A stretch of 64,000 nucleotides of DNA from Sulfitobacter sp. DSM 110093 (GTDB lineage Bacteria; Pseudomonadota; Alphaproteobacteria; Rhodobacterales; Rhodobacteraceae), in contig NZ_CP085167.1 in the NCBI RefSeq assembly GCF_022788715.1, positions 2,617,001 through 2,681,000 of the forward strand, read 5' to 3'. A program made the translations under genes and the position numbers. The notes under the pieces are model-generated. The model did no database searches. It was not told where the DNA came from and worked only from the letters and a program-made list of their open reading frames with translations. Positions 18,324-27,521 of this stretch are shown here, one piece after another. Within the stretch, counting starts at the first letter, position 1. Every line of letters begins with the position of its first letter.

Positions 18324-19238
18324 ATGGATGACCAGAGCCCTCAGCGCCGCCTGACCGCGGCCGACTTCGATCAAGAGCTTCTTGACCTTTATGATTACTA
18401 CGCGCATGGCAAGATTTCGAAGCGCGAGTTTCTCGATCGTGCGGGAAAATGGGCTGTGGGCGGGCTGACTGCCGCCGCCGTTCTCAATACGCTTACCCCC
18501 AACTACGCGCTGGCCCAGCAGGTGGCAGAGGATGATGACGATATTGTAGGTGAAGACATTATCTACCAAAGCCCGAACGGCACTGGAGATATCACGGCCT
18601 ATTTGGCCCGTCCGGCAAAGGCCGACCCCGATCAGCCGCCGGCGGCGGTGCTGGTGGTCCACGAGAACCGCGGCCTCAACCCCTACATCCGCGATGTAGT
18701 CCGGCGCTTGGCTAAGGCGGGCTTCATTGCCATGGGCCCGGACGGCCTATCTTCCTTAGGCGGTTATCCTGGCAGTGACGACGAGGGCCGTGATATGCAA
18801 CGAAGCCTCGACGGCGAAGCCTTGCTTAACGATTTTTTTGCGGGGTTCGAATATCTCCAGACGCTGGACGGCACCAACGGCAAGGTCGGCGCAACGGGTT
18901 TCTGCTACGGCGGGGGCGTCGTCAGCAAGCTGGCCGTAGCCTATCCGGAGATGGCTGCGGGTGTCCCATTCTACGGAGCGGCTCCTGACGCTGCACAGGT
19001 CGCGCAGATCGAGGCACCGCTGATGATCCAGCTTGCCGCACTCGACCAACGCATCAACGCTATGTGGCCAGATTTCCAGAAGGCTCTGGAAGAAAACGAC
19101 AAGCGATATGAAGCGCATATCTATCCTAAGGTGAACCACGGTTTCCATAATGACACGACGCCGCGCTACGATGAAGCCGCTGCCAAGCTCGCTGAGGCAC
19201 GCATGATAGCTTGGTTCCGCACCTATCTTGCAGGCTAA
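18324..19238 (+). CDS. Dienelactone hydrolase family protein with exported N-terminus
   Basis: 304 residues. After a charged lead (KISKREFLDRAGKWAVGGLTAAAV) comes an export-type hydrophobic stretch ending NYALAQ; the twin-Arg motif is not canonical. The alpha/beta-hydrolase core has VLVVHENRGLNPYIRDVVRRLAKAGF, the nucleophile elbow GFCYGGG with Cys as nucleophile, an Asp in AALDQRIN and His in VNHGFHND, i.e. the Cys-Asp-His triad of dienelactone hydrolases. Length and N-terminus match the YghX-type periplasmic branch, whose substrates are not established. It is divergent from the cobalamin operon and has no clear partner gene. Confidence 0.85.
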   Translation: MDDQSPQRRLTAADFDQELLDLYDYYAHGKISKREFLDRAGKWAVGGLTAAAVLNTLTPNYALAQQVAEDDDDIVGEDIIYQSPNGTGDITAYLARPAKADPDQPPAAVLVVHENRGLNPYIRDVVRRLAKAGFIAMGPDGLSSLGGYPGSDDEGRDMQRSLDGEALLNDFFAGFEYLQTLDGTNGKVGATGFCYGGGVVSKLAVAYPEMAAGVPFYGAAPDAAQVAQIEAPLMIQLAALDQRINAMWPDFQKALEENDKRYEAHIYPKVNHGFHNDTTPRYDEAAAKLAEARMIAWFRTYLAG

Positions 19239-19670
19239 GTGAGTGCGATTTCTTTGGCAACGCTACGCTAAGCGCGTCCTACTGGAAGCGCGGGGTCGGG
19301 ACTTTGACGCCGAAATAAACAATGGAGTTCTGCCGGCACTACAATTTGGCTCGTGTCCCGTGACCAACTTCCGTTAATATGCCATGCACAAACCTTCATA
19401 TGCCGTTGACGCAATCATGCCATTTTCACTGCGTAGGTGAGCAAGACGTCATCCCCTTCCGGTTTGCACGAATGCGCGTGAAGCTGATCGCACAGTTCTA
19501 GTCCTTCTGCACCAGCGCAGCGAGGCTTCTTTATTCAGGTTATCGGCAAGATGGACAACATGCCCTGCAGTATGGATGTTTGGTGCCTCCACTTAGGCGT
19601 AGATAGGGAGACATTGGTCCACCATTATCAGTACGGCAAAGGCATAATTTGAGCTCGGAAACCTCACAGC
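19239..19670. other. Region with only decayed coding traces
   Basis: On the minus strand, short stretches read like protein (HLADNLNKEASLRW, and CKPEGDDVLLTYAVKMA before a stop near 19419) but in different frames with stops between. Could be a gene remnant; I cannot assign it. Confidence 0.3.
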
Positions 19671-20399
19671 TCAATCCTTTTGGAACTGTTGTTGGAAAGT
19701 ACGTATTCGATCGGCGTTGACACCTTGGTCACTGCCCCCCACCCGTGAGACGCCGCGCATATCCACGCGGCTACCGTCCTCGGCAGGGATAACTGCAACG
19801 ACAATGTCATCGGCGAAATAGAATACTGAGGTGCGCGCGGTGGCCTCGAACCGATGGCGGCTCGGGGCGGTCGCGACGATTTCCCACCCCATTTTACCAG
19901 CCACTTCCAGCGCCCGCTCAAAGGCAGCATTCGCGGTCAGTGGTGTCTGAAGTGGCGCGATGTCGGGATAAGCCGTCGCTTGTTGGTCAGCCACTTCCGC
20001 ACCACCGTATTCCAGCGTATTGCGGGCGCCCGCGCGGGTCTCATCCAGCACTTCAAAGGCCGGAGGATTGGCCGTATCGGTTGTGATGTCGTGAATTGGC
20101 GCGGCGCGCGGTTGGGGGTTCACGGTGCTTGAGATGAGGGGAAATAGAAACACCAGCCCGAGCAGCGCGACCACACCGCCGACCGCCGCCCAACCCTTCT
20201 CACCGCGGCCGAAGTGAATGGCCAAAGCGAAAAGGCCCACACTGAAGATACCCGCACCGATTGCGTTGAAGTAGGTTCGGTAAAGTCCGAACCCTACGAT
20301 CGGCTGCCAAAGCCCCAAGCGCGCACCGAACAAGATCAGTGTGACGCAGATTAAACCCGCCACTGCAATCAACATCGCGATTTTTCCAGTATGTTTCAA
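19671..20399 (-). CDS. DUF1499 family membrane protein
   Basis: 242 residues. Three N-terminal hydrophobic helices (about 7-28, 42-62, 70-90) are followed by a soluble domain with the DUF1499 pattern: PDIAPLQTPLTANAAFERALEVAGKMGWEIV, FEATARTSVFYFADDIVVAV, then SRVDMRGVSRVGGSDQGVNADRIRTF. The biochemical role of DUF1499 is not established. It follows the outer-membrane channel gene by 35 nt on the same strand, so it looks like the last gene of the RND efflux operon. Shared regulation by the divergent TetR is inferred. Confidence 0.8.
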   Translation of the reverse strand: MKHTGKIAMLIAVAGLICVTLILFGARLGLWQPIVGFGLYRTYFNAIGAGIFSVGLFALAIHFGRGEKGWAAVGGVVALLGLVFLFPLISSTVNPQPRAAPIHDITTDTANPPAFEVLDETRAGARNTLEYGGAEVADQQATAYPDIAPLQTPLTANAAFERALEVAGKMGWEIVATAPSRHRFEATARTSVFYFADDIVVAVIPAEDGSRVDMRGVSRVGGSDQGVNADRIRTFQQQFQKD

Positions 20400-20434
20400 G
20401 TTTTTCGCCTTTCACGACCAGCGTTAAGATATGC

Positions 20435-21793
20435 TCAGTTGTTCGGCTGACCAGTGACTGCCGCCCCCGATCCGGTCGCGATCTTTAGTGTAGCCCAAGC
20501 CTGCGCCGCTTCATTCGTAGCCGAAGCCGCCGAGATCCTTGCGGCATTGGTGTTTCGATCGGTCTCCAGTAGGTTCAAAAGCGTGATGGCGCCGTTGCGA
20601 TAGTTTTCCTGTGCCAATGTCAGTGCACGGCGGTAATCACTGGCAGCGGTTCTCAGCAACTGCGCTCTCTGCCGAGCCCGCGACAGGTTGGACTGCGCGA
20701 CCTGAACATCTTCGACGGCCTCGTTGATTGAGGCCCGCCAAGCGATTTCGGCCTGTCGGGCGACAGAGAGTTGCGCGTCGCGGCTGGCTTTCAGCAGGCC
20801 TTGATTGAACACAGGGAGGGACAATTGAGGCCCGAAACTCCACGCATCAGCCGACTCGGTACGGCCCACCGTTCCGGACAGAGACAACGCCGGGTAAAGC
20901 GCCGCTTCGGCAACGCCCACTTCGGCAACGGCCGCGGCCAAATCGGCCTCGGCGCTGCGCACATCGGGGCGATTGCGAAGCAGGTCAGCAGGTACACCGG
21001 TGCGGGCATTCCCGGGGCTGGAAAGTTGCGGTGCGCCTTTTTGCATCTGCGCTTTGATCGGACCCGCCGGTTCGTTCAGCAAAGTCGCGATGGCGTAGAC
21101 ATTTGCGTCAAACAGGGCGGCGAACTGCGGCAAATCGGCCCGCGCCGTCGACAGCAAGGCCCGCGCTTCGGCCACTTCGTATTCGGTGGCCGCGCCCGCA
21201 TTGAACTGGCTTCGGGTGATGCTCACCGTTTCTTCGCGCGTGGCGATGGCGGTGCGTGTCAAGGCCATCGCCTCTTGGTAATAGCGCGCGTCGGAATAGG
21301 CGGCGATCAGTTCGGCCAGCCATGCAAGACGAACGGTTTCCTCTTCGGCGCGGGCGGCAGTGAGAGAGGCGACAGCGGCCTCGCGCTCGCGCCGGATGCT
21401 GCCAAACAGATCGATCACAAATGAGGCGCCCAAAGACCCGCTTTCGACGGTAGTTGTCCCGCTTATTCCATCGCCACCGGATGCCGCCACCGAACCGGTC
21501 AGCGATCCGTCCGCCGCTGCATTGACCCCGGTTGTACGCAACTCGGCCTGCGCTTGGCGTATCCTCTCACCCGCAGCGATCACATCAAGGTTCTGGGCAA
21601 GACCCCGTGCAACGAAACTCGTAAGGATCGAGTCTTTATAGTTCAGCCACCACTGCTGGGTGGCTACCGCGCCAATTTCTTCAGCATTGCCACCGACAAA
21701 CCGGGTTTCCATGGACACTTCGGGCCGCTGGTAATCGGTCCCGACAGCACAGCCCGCGACGAGCAGACCCAGTACGAGATAGTAAGGTTTCAC
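20435..21793 (-). CDS. Outer-membrane efflux channel lipoprotein (NodT/OprM family)
   Basis: 452 residues. The lipobox LLVAGC gives a lipid-anchored Cys at residue 15. The two long helical repeats of the TolC-like fold can be followed: QQWWLNYKDSILTSFVARGLAQNLDVIAA in the first half and the matching ADLLRNRPDVRSAEADLAAA segment in the second, then NYRNGAITLLNLLETDRN. It forms the outer-membrane exit duct of the tripartite pump encoded directly upstream; the start overlaps the pump stop by 4 nt. Confidence 0.92.
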   Translation of the reverse strand: MKPYYLVLGLLVAGCAVGTDYQRPEVSMETRFVGGNAEEIGAVATQQWWLNYKDSILTSFVARGLAQNLDVIAAGERIRQAQAELRTTGVNAAADGSLTGSVAASGGDGISGTTTVESGSLGASFVIDLFGSIRREREAAVASLTAARAEEETVRLAWLAELIAAYSDARYYQEAMALTRTAIATREETVSITRSQFNAGAATEYEVAEARALLSTARADLPQFAALFDANVYAIATLLNEPAGPIKAQMQKGAPQLSSPGNARTGVPADLLRNRPDVRSAEADLAAAVAEVGVAEAALYPALSLSGTVGRTESADAWSFGPQLSLPVFNQGLLKASRDAQLSVARQAEIAWRASINEAVEDVQVAQSNLSRARQRAQLLRTAASDYRRALTLAQENYRNGAITLLNLLETDRNTNAARISAASATNEAAQAWATLKIATGSGAAVTGQPNN

Positions 21794-24700
21794 TGAGCTT
21801 TCTCCACTCGCATACGGAAAATTTCTGTGGTTCGGATAACTGCGACGTAGAAGACCGGCACCATCACGATCCCGATGACCGCCGAAAAGATGATCCCGCC
21901 GAGCATCCCCGTCCCGATGGATTTTTGCGCATTGGCCCCAGCCCCGGATGCCAATACCAGCGGCATGATCCCGAACCCAAAGGCAAGGGATGTCATCAAG
22001 ATGGGACGCAGACGCTGGCGCGCTGCCATGACGGTGGCTTCCAGCAATGCTTTGCCTTCCGCCCGTAGGGATTCCGCGAATTCAACGATCAGAATGGCAT
22101 TTCGCGCCGCGAGGCCGATCGTGGTCAGCAAGCCCACTTTGAAATAGACGTCGTTCGACTGTCCGAAATACCACGTTGTCACCAGCGCCCCCAGAATGCC
22201 CACGGGCACCGAAAGCATTACCGCAAGGGGCACGGCCCAGCTTTCGTAGAGGGCGGCGAGACAGAGGAAAACGACCAGCGCCGAAATCGTATAGAGAATG
22301 GCTTCTTGATCGCCGGACAACCGTTCTTGATAGCTGAGCCCTGTCCAAGCCGAAGCGTAGGACCCGTCGAGATCAGCGGTAAGCTGTTCCATCACCTCCA
22401 TCGCGTCGCCCGAACTGATCCCCGTTGCCGCTTCGCCAGAAAGCTCCAACGCGCGGGTGCCGCCATAGCGCGACAGCTTGGGCGTGATGGTTTCCCATTC
22501 GCGGCTGACAAAGGCCGACAGTGGCACCATTTCCGAACTGTCGTTGCGCACATACCAATGGTCGATGTCATCAGGCTGCATGCGCCAGTCTGCACCGCCC
22601 TGTACAATGACCTCACGCAGGTTGTTGCCCAGAGGGAAGTCGTTGACATAGGTGCCAGAGAACACAGTCGCCAGCATGGTGTTCACGCTCGACAAAGACA
22701 CGCCCAGAGCCTCGGCCTTTTGCTGGTCGATACGCAGCTTCAATGAAGGCTCCGTCGCCGCGTCGTTGCCGCGCAGGTTGGTCACGCGACCGTCAGCAAG
22801 CCCTGCCGCGACCAGTTGATCTGCGGCATCACTCAATGCTTCCTGACCCGCGCCCGACTGATCGACGAGGTACATTGCAAAGCCCGAAGACGTTCCCAGC
22901 CCCGGAATGGCAGGCGGTTGAAGCACAAAGATGCTGCCCAGACGAGATTGGAAGAACCTGCCATTGGCCCGCATCATCAGATCAGCCGCATCAAGCCCGG
23001 GGCGCTCTTCGTAGTCCTTGAGCCTGATGAACATCATCCCGTAGTTCTGACCAGAACCCCCAAAACTGAACCCGACGTTGGCAAAGACGCCATCAACCAT
23101 CTCGGTCTCTTCGGTCATCAAATACTGCTCGATCTGCTCAATCGTATTGGCCGTTTGCTGGACCGTTGATCCTTGAGGCAGTTCGATCATAGTCATAAGG
23201 ACGCCCTGATCTTCGGTCGGCAGGAACGACGACGGCAGACGGTCGTAGACCCAATAGGCGCCAAATCCGACAAGGGCCAAGACCACAACCATACGGAAAG
23301 GCCGCATGGACAACCGCCCGACAAGCGAAGCATAGCCACCTGTCAGACGGTCAAGGCCGCCATTGAACCAGCGCAGCGGCAGCAGAGGTTTCTTATCATG
23401 GTTCGGTTTGAGAAGCTGCGCACACATCGCAGGCGTGAGGATCAAAGCGACGAAAAGCGACAACACCATCGCCGAAATAATGGTGATCGAAAACTGTTTG
23501 TAGATGACCCCCGTCGACCCATCCATAAAGGCCATCGGCAGGAAGACCGCAGAAAGCACCATCACGATGCCGATCAGCGCCGAGGAAATCTCTCCCATGC
23601 TCTTCTCCGTCGCAGCAACGGCGTCCAGCCCTTCTTCTTCCATCACCCGTTCGACGTTTTCCACCACAACGATCGCGTCATCGACCAACAGACCAATGGC
23701 CAAGACCAGTGCGAACATGGAAAGGGTGTTGATTGACATGCCGAAGGCAGACAGCACGCCAAAGGTGCCCAACAACACCACCGGCACGGCGATGGTCGGG
23801 ATGATCGTCGCCCGCCAGCTTTGCAAGAAAAGGAAGATGACAAGAAAGACGAGGACAATCGCCTCGATCAACGTCTCATAGACTTGGTCGATGGATTCCT
23901 CGACGAAGGGCGAGGTGTCATAGGGATATTCGACCACTACGCCCTCTGGCAACGCAGATGACAGATCGCCCACCACTTCCCGCACCGCTTCGGCGGTATC
24001 CACCGCATTGGCGCCAGTGGAAAGGTTCACAGCAAAGCCCGCCGCCGGATGGCCATTAAAGCGGCTCACACTTCCGTAGTCCTCTTCGGCGAGCTCAATC
24101 GTGGCGACATCGGCAAGGTAAATAGCCGACCCGTCTGCATTGGTCTTCAGCAAGATGTTTCGAAAGTCCTCAACCGATCCAAGCTGAGACTGCGCCGAAA
24201 GAGATACCGTGAATTGTTGGCCTTTCACCACCGGCTGTTCACCCAGACTGCCGACCGTCACGTTTGTGTTCTGCTCGGATACGGCTGCGGTCACATCAGC
24301 GGAGGTCAGTTGATATTGAAACAGCTTTTCGGGGTTCAACCAAATGCGCATTGCGTACTCAGTGCCGAAAACATTGATCGACCCCACCCCCGCCGTGCGT
24401 TGCACGGCGTCTTCAATCGTGCTGCTCAGCAGGTCGCCCAGTTCAAGCGAGGTATGGCCGTCGTCTTCACTGACCAGCGCTCCGACCATCAGGATCGAGC
24501 TGGTCGAGCGGGTGACCGAGACACCCCGGCTTGTCACGGCGTCAGGCAGTTGGGATTCCACCAGTTGCAGTTTGTTCTGGACCTGCACCTGCGCCATGTC
24601 AGGATCAATACTGTCATCAAAGGTCAGCGATACACTCGCCGCACCTTCGCTGGAGGATGAGGTCATATAGGTAAGCCCGTCCAACCCCGTCAGCCCGTCT

Positions 24701-24897
24701 TCGATGACAGTGGTGACCGAATTCTCCACCGTCGCGGCCGATGCCCCGGTATAGGTGGCGGAAATTCGAACGGTGGTGGGGGCGATGTCAGGATACTGCG
24801 AGATCGGCAGACCCGTCATACTGAAAGCGCCCAGCAACATGGTGGCAATCGCCAGAACCCAAGCAAAAACGGGACGGTGGATGAAGAAACGCGCCAT
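21790..24897 (-). CDS. RND multidrug efflux pump, HAE1/AcrB-like
   Basis: 1035 residues, normal for AcrB-type pumps. It starts MARFFIHRPVFAWVLAI, with twelve membrane helices in the usual 1+5+1+5 layout and two large periplasmic loops. Proton-relay acidic residues are seen in GLLVDDAIVVVENVER. PYDTSPFVEESI and the GSTGVIYKQFSITI segment are also family-typical. It expels drugs or other hydrophobic compounds using the proton gradient. It sits between adaptor and outer-membrane channel genes, with a divergent TetR regulator. Confidence 0.95.
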   Translation of the reverse strand: MARFFIHRPVFAWVLAIATMLLGAFSMTGLPISQYPDIAPTTVRISATYTGASAATVENSVTTVIEDGLTGLDGLTYMTSSSSEGAASVSLTFDDSIDPDMAQVQVQNKLQLVESQLPDAVTSRGVSVTRSTSSILMVGALVSEDDGHTSLELGDLLSSTIEDAVQRTAGVGSINVFGTEYAMRIWLNPEKLFQYQLTSADVTAAVSEQNTNVTVGSLGEQPVVKGQQFTVSLSAQSQLGSVEDFRNILLKTNADGSAIYLADVATIELAEEDYGSVSRFNGHPAAGFAVNLSTGANAVDTAEAVREVVGDLSSALPEGVVVEYPYDTSPFVEESIDQVYETLIEAIVLVFLVIFLFLQSWRATIIPTIAVPVVLLGTFGVLSAFGMSINTLSMFALVLAIGLLVDDAIVVVENVERVMEEEGLDAVAATEKSMGEISSALIGIVMVLSAVFLPMAFMDGSTGVIYKQFSITIISAMVLSLFVALILTPAMCAQLLKPNHDKKPLLPLRWFNGGLDRLTGGYASLVGRLSMRPFRMVVVLALVGFGAYWVYDRLPSSFLPTEDQGVLMTMIELPQGSTVQQTANTIEQIEQYLMTEETEMVDGVFANVGFSFGGSGQNYGMMFIRLKDYEERPGLDAADLMMRANGRFFQSRLGSIFVLQPPAIPGLGTSSGFAMYLVDQSGAGQEALSDAADQLVAAGLADGRVTNLRGNDAATEPSLKLRIDQQKAEALGVSLSSVNTMLATVFSGTYVNDFPLGNNLREVIVQGGADWRMQPDDIDHWYVRNDSSEMVPLSAFVSREWETITPKLSRYGGTRALELSGEAATGISSGDAMEVMEQLTADLDGSYASAWTGLSYQERLSGDQEAILYTISALVVFLCLAALYESWAVPLAVMLSVPVGILGALVTTWYFGQSNDVYFKVGLLTTIGLAARNAILIVEFAESLRAEGKALLEATVMAARQRLRPILMTSLAFGFGIMPLVLASGAGANAQKSIGTGMLGGIIFSAVIGIVMVPVFYVAVIRTTEIFRMRVEKAQ

Positions 24898-24900
24898 TAA

Positions 24901-26082
24901 TCACTCCTCCGCCGCGGGGGCAGCGATATCACGAGAGATGCCATCCTCGTCGATCGTCACTGCAACGGGGCTTACCTCTTGCCCCGCGCGAATGGCTGAA
25001 AGACCATCCACGACAAGCCGGTCCCCATCGTTTAACCCCTCACGCACGATCCATGCGTTCTGATAGGTCCCGTCATCTTCGAGCGCCACCTGCTCTGCCT
25101 TGCCGTCTTCACCGATCACATAGGCGGTCAGTTTGCCTGAGTTGCCTCGCGTGGCTGCGCGCTGCGGAACAAGGTAGGCTTGCATCGTGCCAAGCACGAT
25201 TTCCCCACGCACAAACATGCCGGGAAGGATGATGTGGTGCGGGTTGTCAAAGGTAAAACGGATGGTCACGGTTCCGGTGGAGGTCGACACATTGTTGCCG
25301 GGCGTAACCAACTGCCCTGTGCCGCGATAGATATCGCCGTTCTCGAGCGTCAGTTTCGCCTCAAGGGTGTCGTTCTGTTGCAGATCACCCTCGGCAATGG
25401 CGCTGCGCACCGACAGGATACGCGCGCTTGCCTCCATCATATCCACATAGATCGGATCGGAGGTGACGATGCTCGTTAGGGCGTCGGTTTGGCCTGCCGT
25501 GACCAAATCTCCCACGGAAACAGTTGATACATCGGCACGTCCAGCAATCGGGCTGGTCATCGTTGTCCACGACAGCTCAGTGTCGGCATACGCCACCGCC
25601 GCCTTGTTTGCATCCAGCGTGGCCTTTGCTTCGGCCAGACTGGCTCGGGCGGCTTCGACCTCAGCTTCGGTGTAGCCGCGTCCGGAGAGTTGTTCGGCGC
25701 GGTCATAGGCCGCCTGCATCACCGGCAGATTGGCTTCGGCAGTGGCCAAGTTAGCGCGTGCTGTCGCGACAGCAGCAAGATAAGAGGCATCGTCGACCCG
25801 GAAAAGCGGATCACCAACTTCAAGCAACTGCCCCGGCGTATAGAGGATTTCCTCGATCACGCCGCCGACGCGCGGACGCACCTCAACATCTTGAAAAGCA
25901 ACAGCCCGCCCCGGTGTCGTAACAATACGCGGGATTTCCTGCATCTGCATTTCGATCACGCCGACCTCAAGCGCTCCTGCATCGGGCAAGCCATCGGTTG
26001 GTTCGCCTTGCGCGTTTACCGTTGAAGCAACCCCCGCCAAAGCAATCGCTGCGCCAAACATCTTCCAAACTCTGAATTTCAT
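24901..26082 (-). CDS. RND efflux periplasmic adaptor (AcrA family)
   Basis: 393 residues with a signal peptide (1-24, ending STVNAQG). Barrel-sandwich/lipoyl halves flank a helical hairpin (about 95-170): VRPRVGGVIEEILYTPGQLLEVGDPLFRVDD and TMTSPIAGRADVSTVSVGDLV. No lipobox Cys is present, so it is probably a soluble or only loosely membrane-associated adaptor. It bridges the RND pump and the outer-membrane channel. First gene of the operon, 3 nt before the pump gene, with the TetR gene divergent 75 nt away. Confidence 0.92.
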   Translation of the reverse strand: MKFRVWKMFGAAIALAGVASTVNAQGEPTDGLPDAGALEVGVIEMQMQEIPRIVTTPGRAVAFQDVEVRPRVGGVIEEILYTPGQLLEVGDPLFRVDDASYLAAVATARANLATAEANLPVMQAAYDRAEQLSGRGYTEAEVEAARASLAEAKATLDANKAAVAYADTELSWTTMTSPIAGRADVSTVSVGDLVTAGQTDALTSIVTSDPIYVDMMEASARILSVRSAIAEGDLQQNDTLEAKLTLENGDIYRGTGQLVTPGNNVSTSTGTVTIRFTFDNPHHIILPGMFVRGEIVLGTMQAYLVPQRAATRGNSGKLTAYVIGEDGKAEQVALEDDGTYQNAWIVREGLNDGDRLVVDGLSAIRAGQEVSPVAVTIDEDGISRDIAAPAAEE

Positions 26083-26124
26083 GTGCTACTCGATCCTTGA
26101 CTATCCGGCAGAATTTATGCCTTT

Positions 26125-26149
26125 TACGCAAAGGTTGCACAGTACGCAA
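26125..26149. promoter_or_regulatory. Direct repeat in the RND/TetR divergent promoter
   Basis: TACGCAA occurs at 26125-26131 and again at 26143-26149, 18 bp apart, between the divergent adaptor and TetR genes. A regulator site is possible; no clean palindrome is present. Confidence 0.3.
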
Positions 26150-26157
26150 GGATTTCA

Positions 26158-26745
26158 GTGGTGACAGTTTCGTTACGAGAGCGCAGACGACAGGAAACGG
26201 CGCGAGACATCCAGATGACCACGTTAAAGCTGGCTGTCGAAAAAGGGCTGGACAACGTGACGACGGAAGGGATTGCCGCTGCTGCGGGCATCAGCACGCG
26301 GACTTTCTTTAACTACTACACCAATAAGGAAGCGGCTGCGGTCGGGGCGCCGCCCGCTTTTACAGAGGAAGCGAAAGAAGCGCTGCGCCACGGAACCGGA
26401 CCTCTCGCCGACGATCTCAAACTGTTCCTGAACAAACAAATCGAAGCGCTGACCAATGATGAACCAATTCTCGAGATGATCGGAACGGTTCTGCGCTCAA
26501 ACGAAAAAGCGAGAGGCATTCTGCAAGGATTTCTCATTATGGAACGCAGAGAACTTACCGAATGCCTGAGCCACCGCGTAGAGTGCCCTCAGACCGCCGC
26601 AGCACTTGCGAGCCATACAACCGACGCAATAGGCCGAGCAATCTTCCTTTGGGAGCATGAAGAAAACCTATCTCTGAGCGCCGCCTTGAACCTGGTCTGG
26701 GAAGGAACAATCGCCGCGGCGGCTCTCTTAACGCGCCCGACGTAA
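26158..26745 (+). CDS. TetR-family regulator of the RND operon
   Basis: 195 residues. The start is one of two consecutive GTG codons (26158 or 26161). The N-terminal HTH is typical: RRRQETARDIQMTTLKLAVEKGLDNVTTEGIAAAAGISTRTFFNYYTNKEAA. The ligand-binding C-terminal domain is divergent, as usual. Placed divergently to the adaptor gene, it most likely represses the pump operon and itself until a pump substrate binds. Confidence 0.88.
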   Translation: MVTVSLRERRRQETARDIQMTTLKLAVEKGLDNVTTEGIAAAAGISTRTFFNYYTNKEAAAVGAPPAFTEEAKEALRHGTGPLADDLKLFLNKQIEALTNDEPILEMIGTVLRSNEKARGILQGFLIMERRELTECLSHRVECPQTAAALASHTTDAIGRAIFLWEHEENLSLSAALNLVWEGTIAAAALLTRPT

Positions 26746-26844
26746 TTTAGCTGAGCTTTGCTTTAGATAGTTAACGCGAAGGACTGGACGGGCACGGCGA
26801 CCCTTTGGCTCAGGCCTGCAGACCAAACGCGGAGTATCGAACAA

Positions 26845-27417
26845 TCAGACAAAGGTTTCGGCCACAATTTCCTTCGCAAGCTGAGCGTCCAACACCCCGC
26901 GGTTCAACAGTCGATACCAGAACGCACCATGTATCAGGGTCGACATTGTTTCTACGTTCCGCCCCGGCGAAAGCTCTCCGCAATCCTGTGCCCGGCGGAG
27001 CAAAGCGGTGATCATCTGCTCCCGAGGCAGAACGAAATTTGCATGAAACGACCTGTGGAACTTTGCATCCTGCTGAGAGGCCGCGATCAACGCGCGGAGG
27101 GTGTCCCCGTCGATGCGCAAGTGTTCGAAAATACGAGTCAGGAAACCTTCGAGCAAGGTCCGACAATCCTCCGCCCCGTCCCAAGAAGGTTCGGCGGCAT
27201 AGGTGTTGGTCTGCTCAAAAACGGCTTCGAGGACAAGGTCAGCCTTCGTATTCCAGCGGTTGTAGAGCGTTTGGCGCGCCACGCCAGCCTGCTCAATGAT
27301 TGCCGAAACTGAAACTTTCTCATAGCCCAACTCCCGAACCAGACGTAAAGCCACAGCCTTCAATGCCGTGCTGGCGTCTTGATTTGCGGGCCGCCCGATT
27401 GGCTTTTTCCCTGACAT
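26845..27417 (-). CDS. TetR-family regulator of the MFS pump
   Basis: 190 residues from the ATG at 27417, with AGGA upstream; the longer frame reads through the operator. The HTH reads LRLVRELGYEKVSVSAIIEQAGVARQTLYNRWNTKADLV, and the C-terminal part matches the TetR_C helices that bind ligands. It is divergent from the MFS gene with a large double palindrome between them, so it likely represses both genes. Confidence 0.88.
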   Translation of the reverse strand: MSGKKPIGRPANQDASTALKAVALRLVRELGYEKVSVSAIIEQAGVARQTLYNRWNTKADLVLEAVFEQTNTYAAEPSWDGAEDCRTLLEGFLTRIFEHLRIDGDTLRALIAASQQDAKFHRSFHANFVLPREQMITALLRRAQDCGELSPGRNVETMSTLIHGAFWYRLLNRGVLDAQLAKEIVAETFV

Positions 27418-27460
27418 GCACAGTTCCTGTTCATAGATGCAGAATAGTCCGTGATTGATC

Positions 27461-27503
27461 ATTAGACTGCAGTCCACTAACCGCAAGTAGACAGCAGTCT
27501 AAT
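27461..27503. promoter_or_regulatory. Probable TetR operator (double palindrome)
   Basis: Two 18-bp arms, 27461-27478 (ATTAGACTGCAGTCCACT) and 27486-27503 (AGTAGACAGCAGTCTAAT), form an imperfect inverted repeat with a 7-nt centre. Each arm is itself near-palindromic around GACTGCAGTC or TAGAC-AGCA-GTCTA, as expected if two TetR dimers bind side by side. It lies between the divergent TetR and MFS genes, 18 nt before the MFS start. Confidence 0.7.
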
Positions 27504-27521
27504 ATTATCGCCGGAGCCGAG

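Noticed and set aside
23173..23736. Plus-strand frame inside the RND pump gene
   Set aside because: Highly charged, repetitive Arg/His/Gln composition typical of antisense frames; the RND pump is certain.
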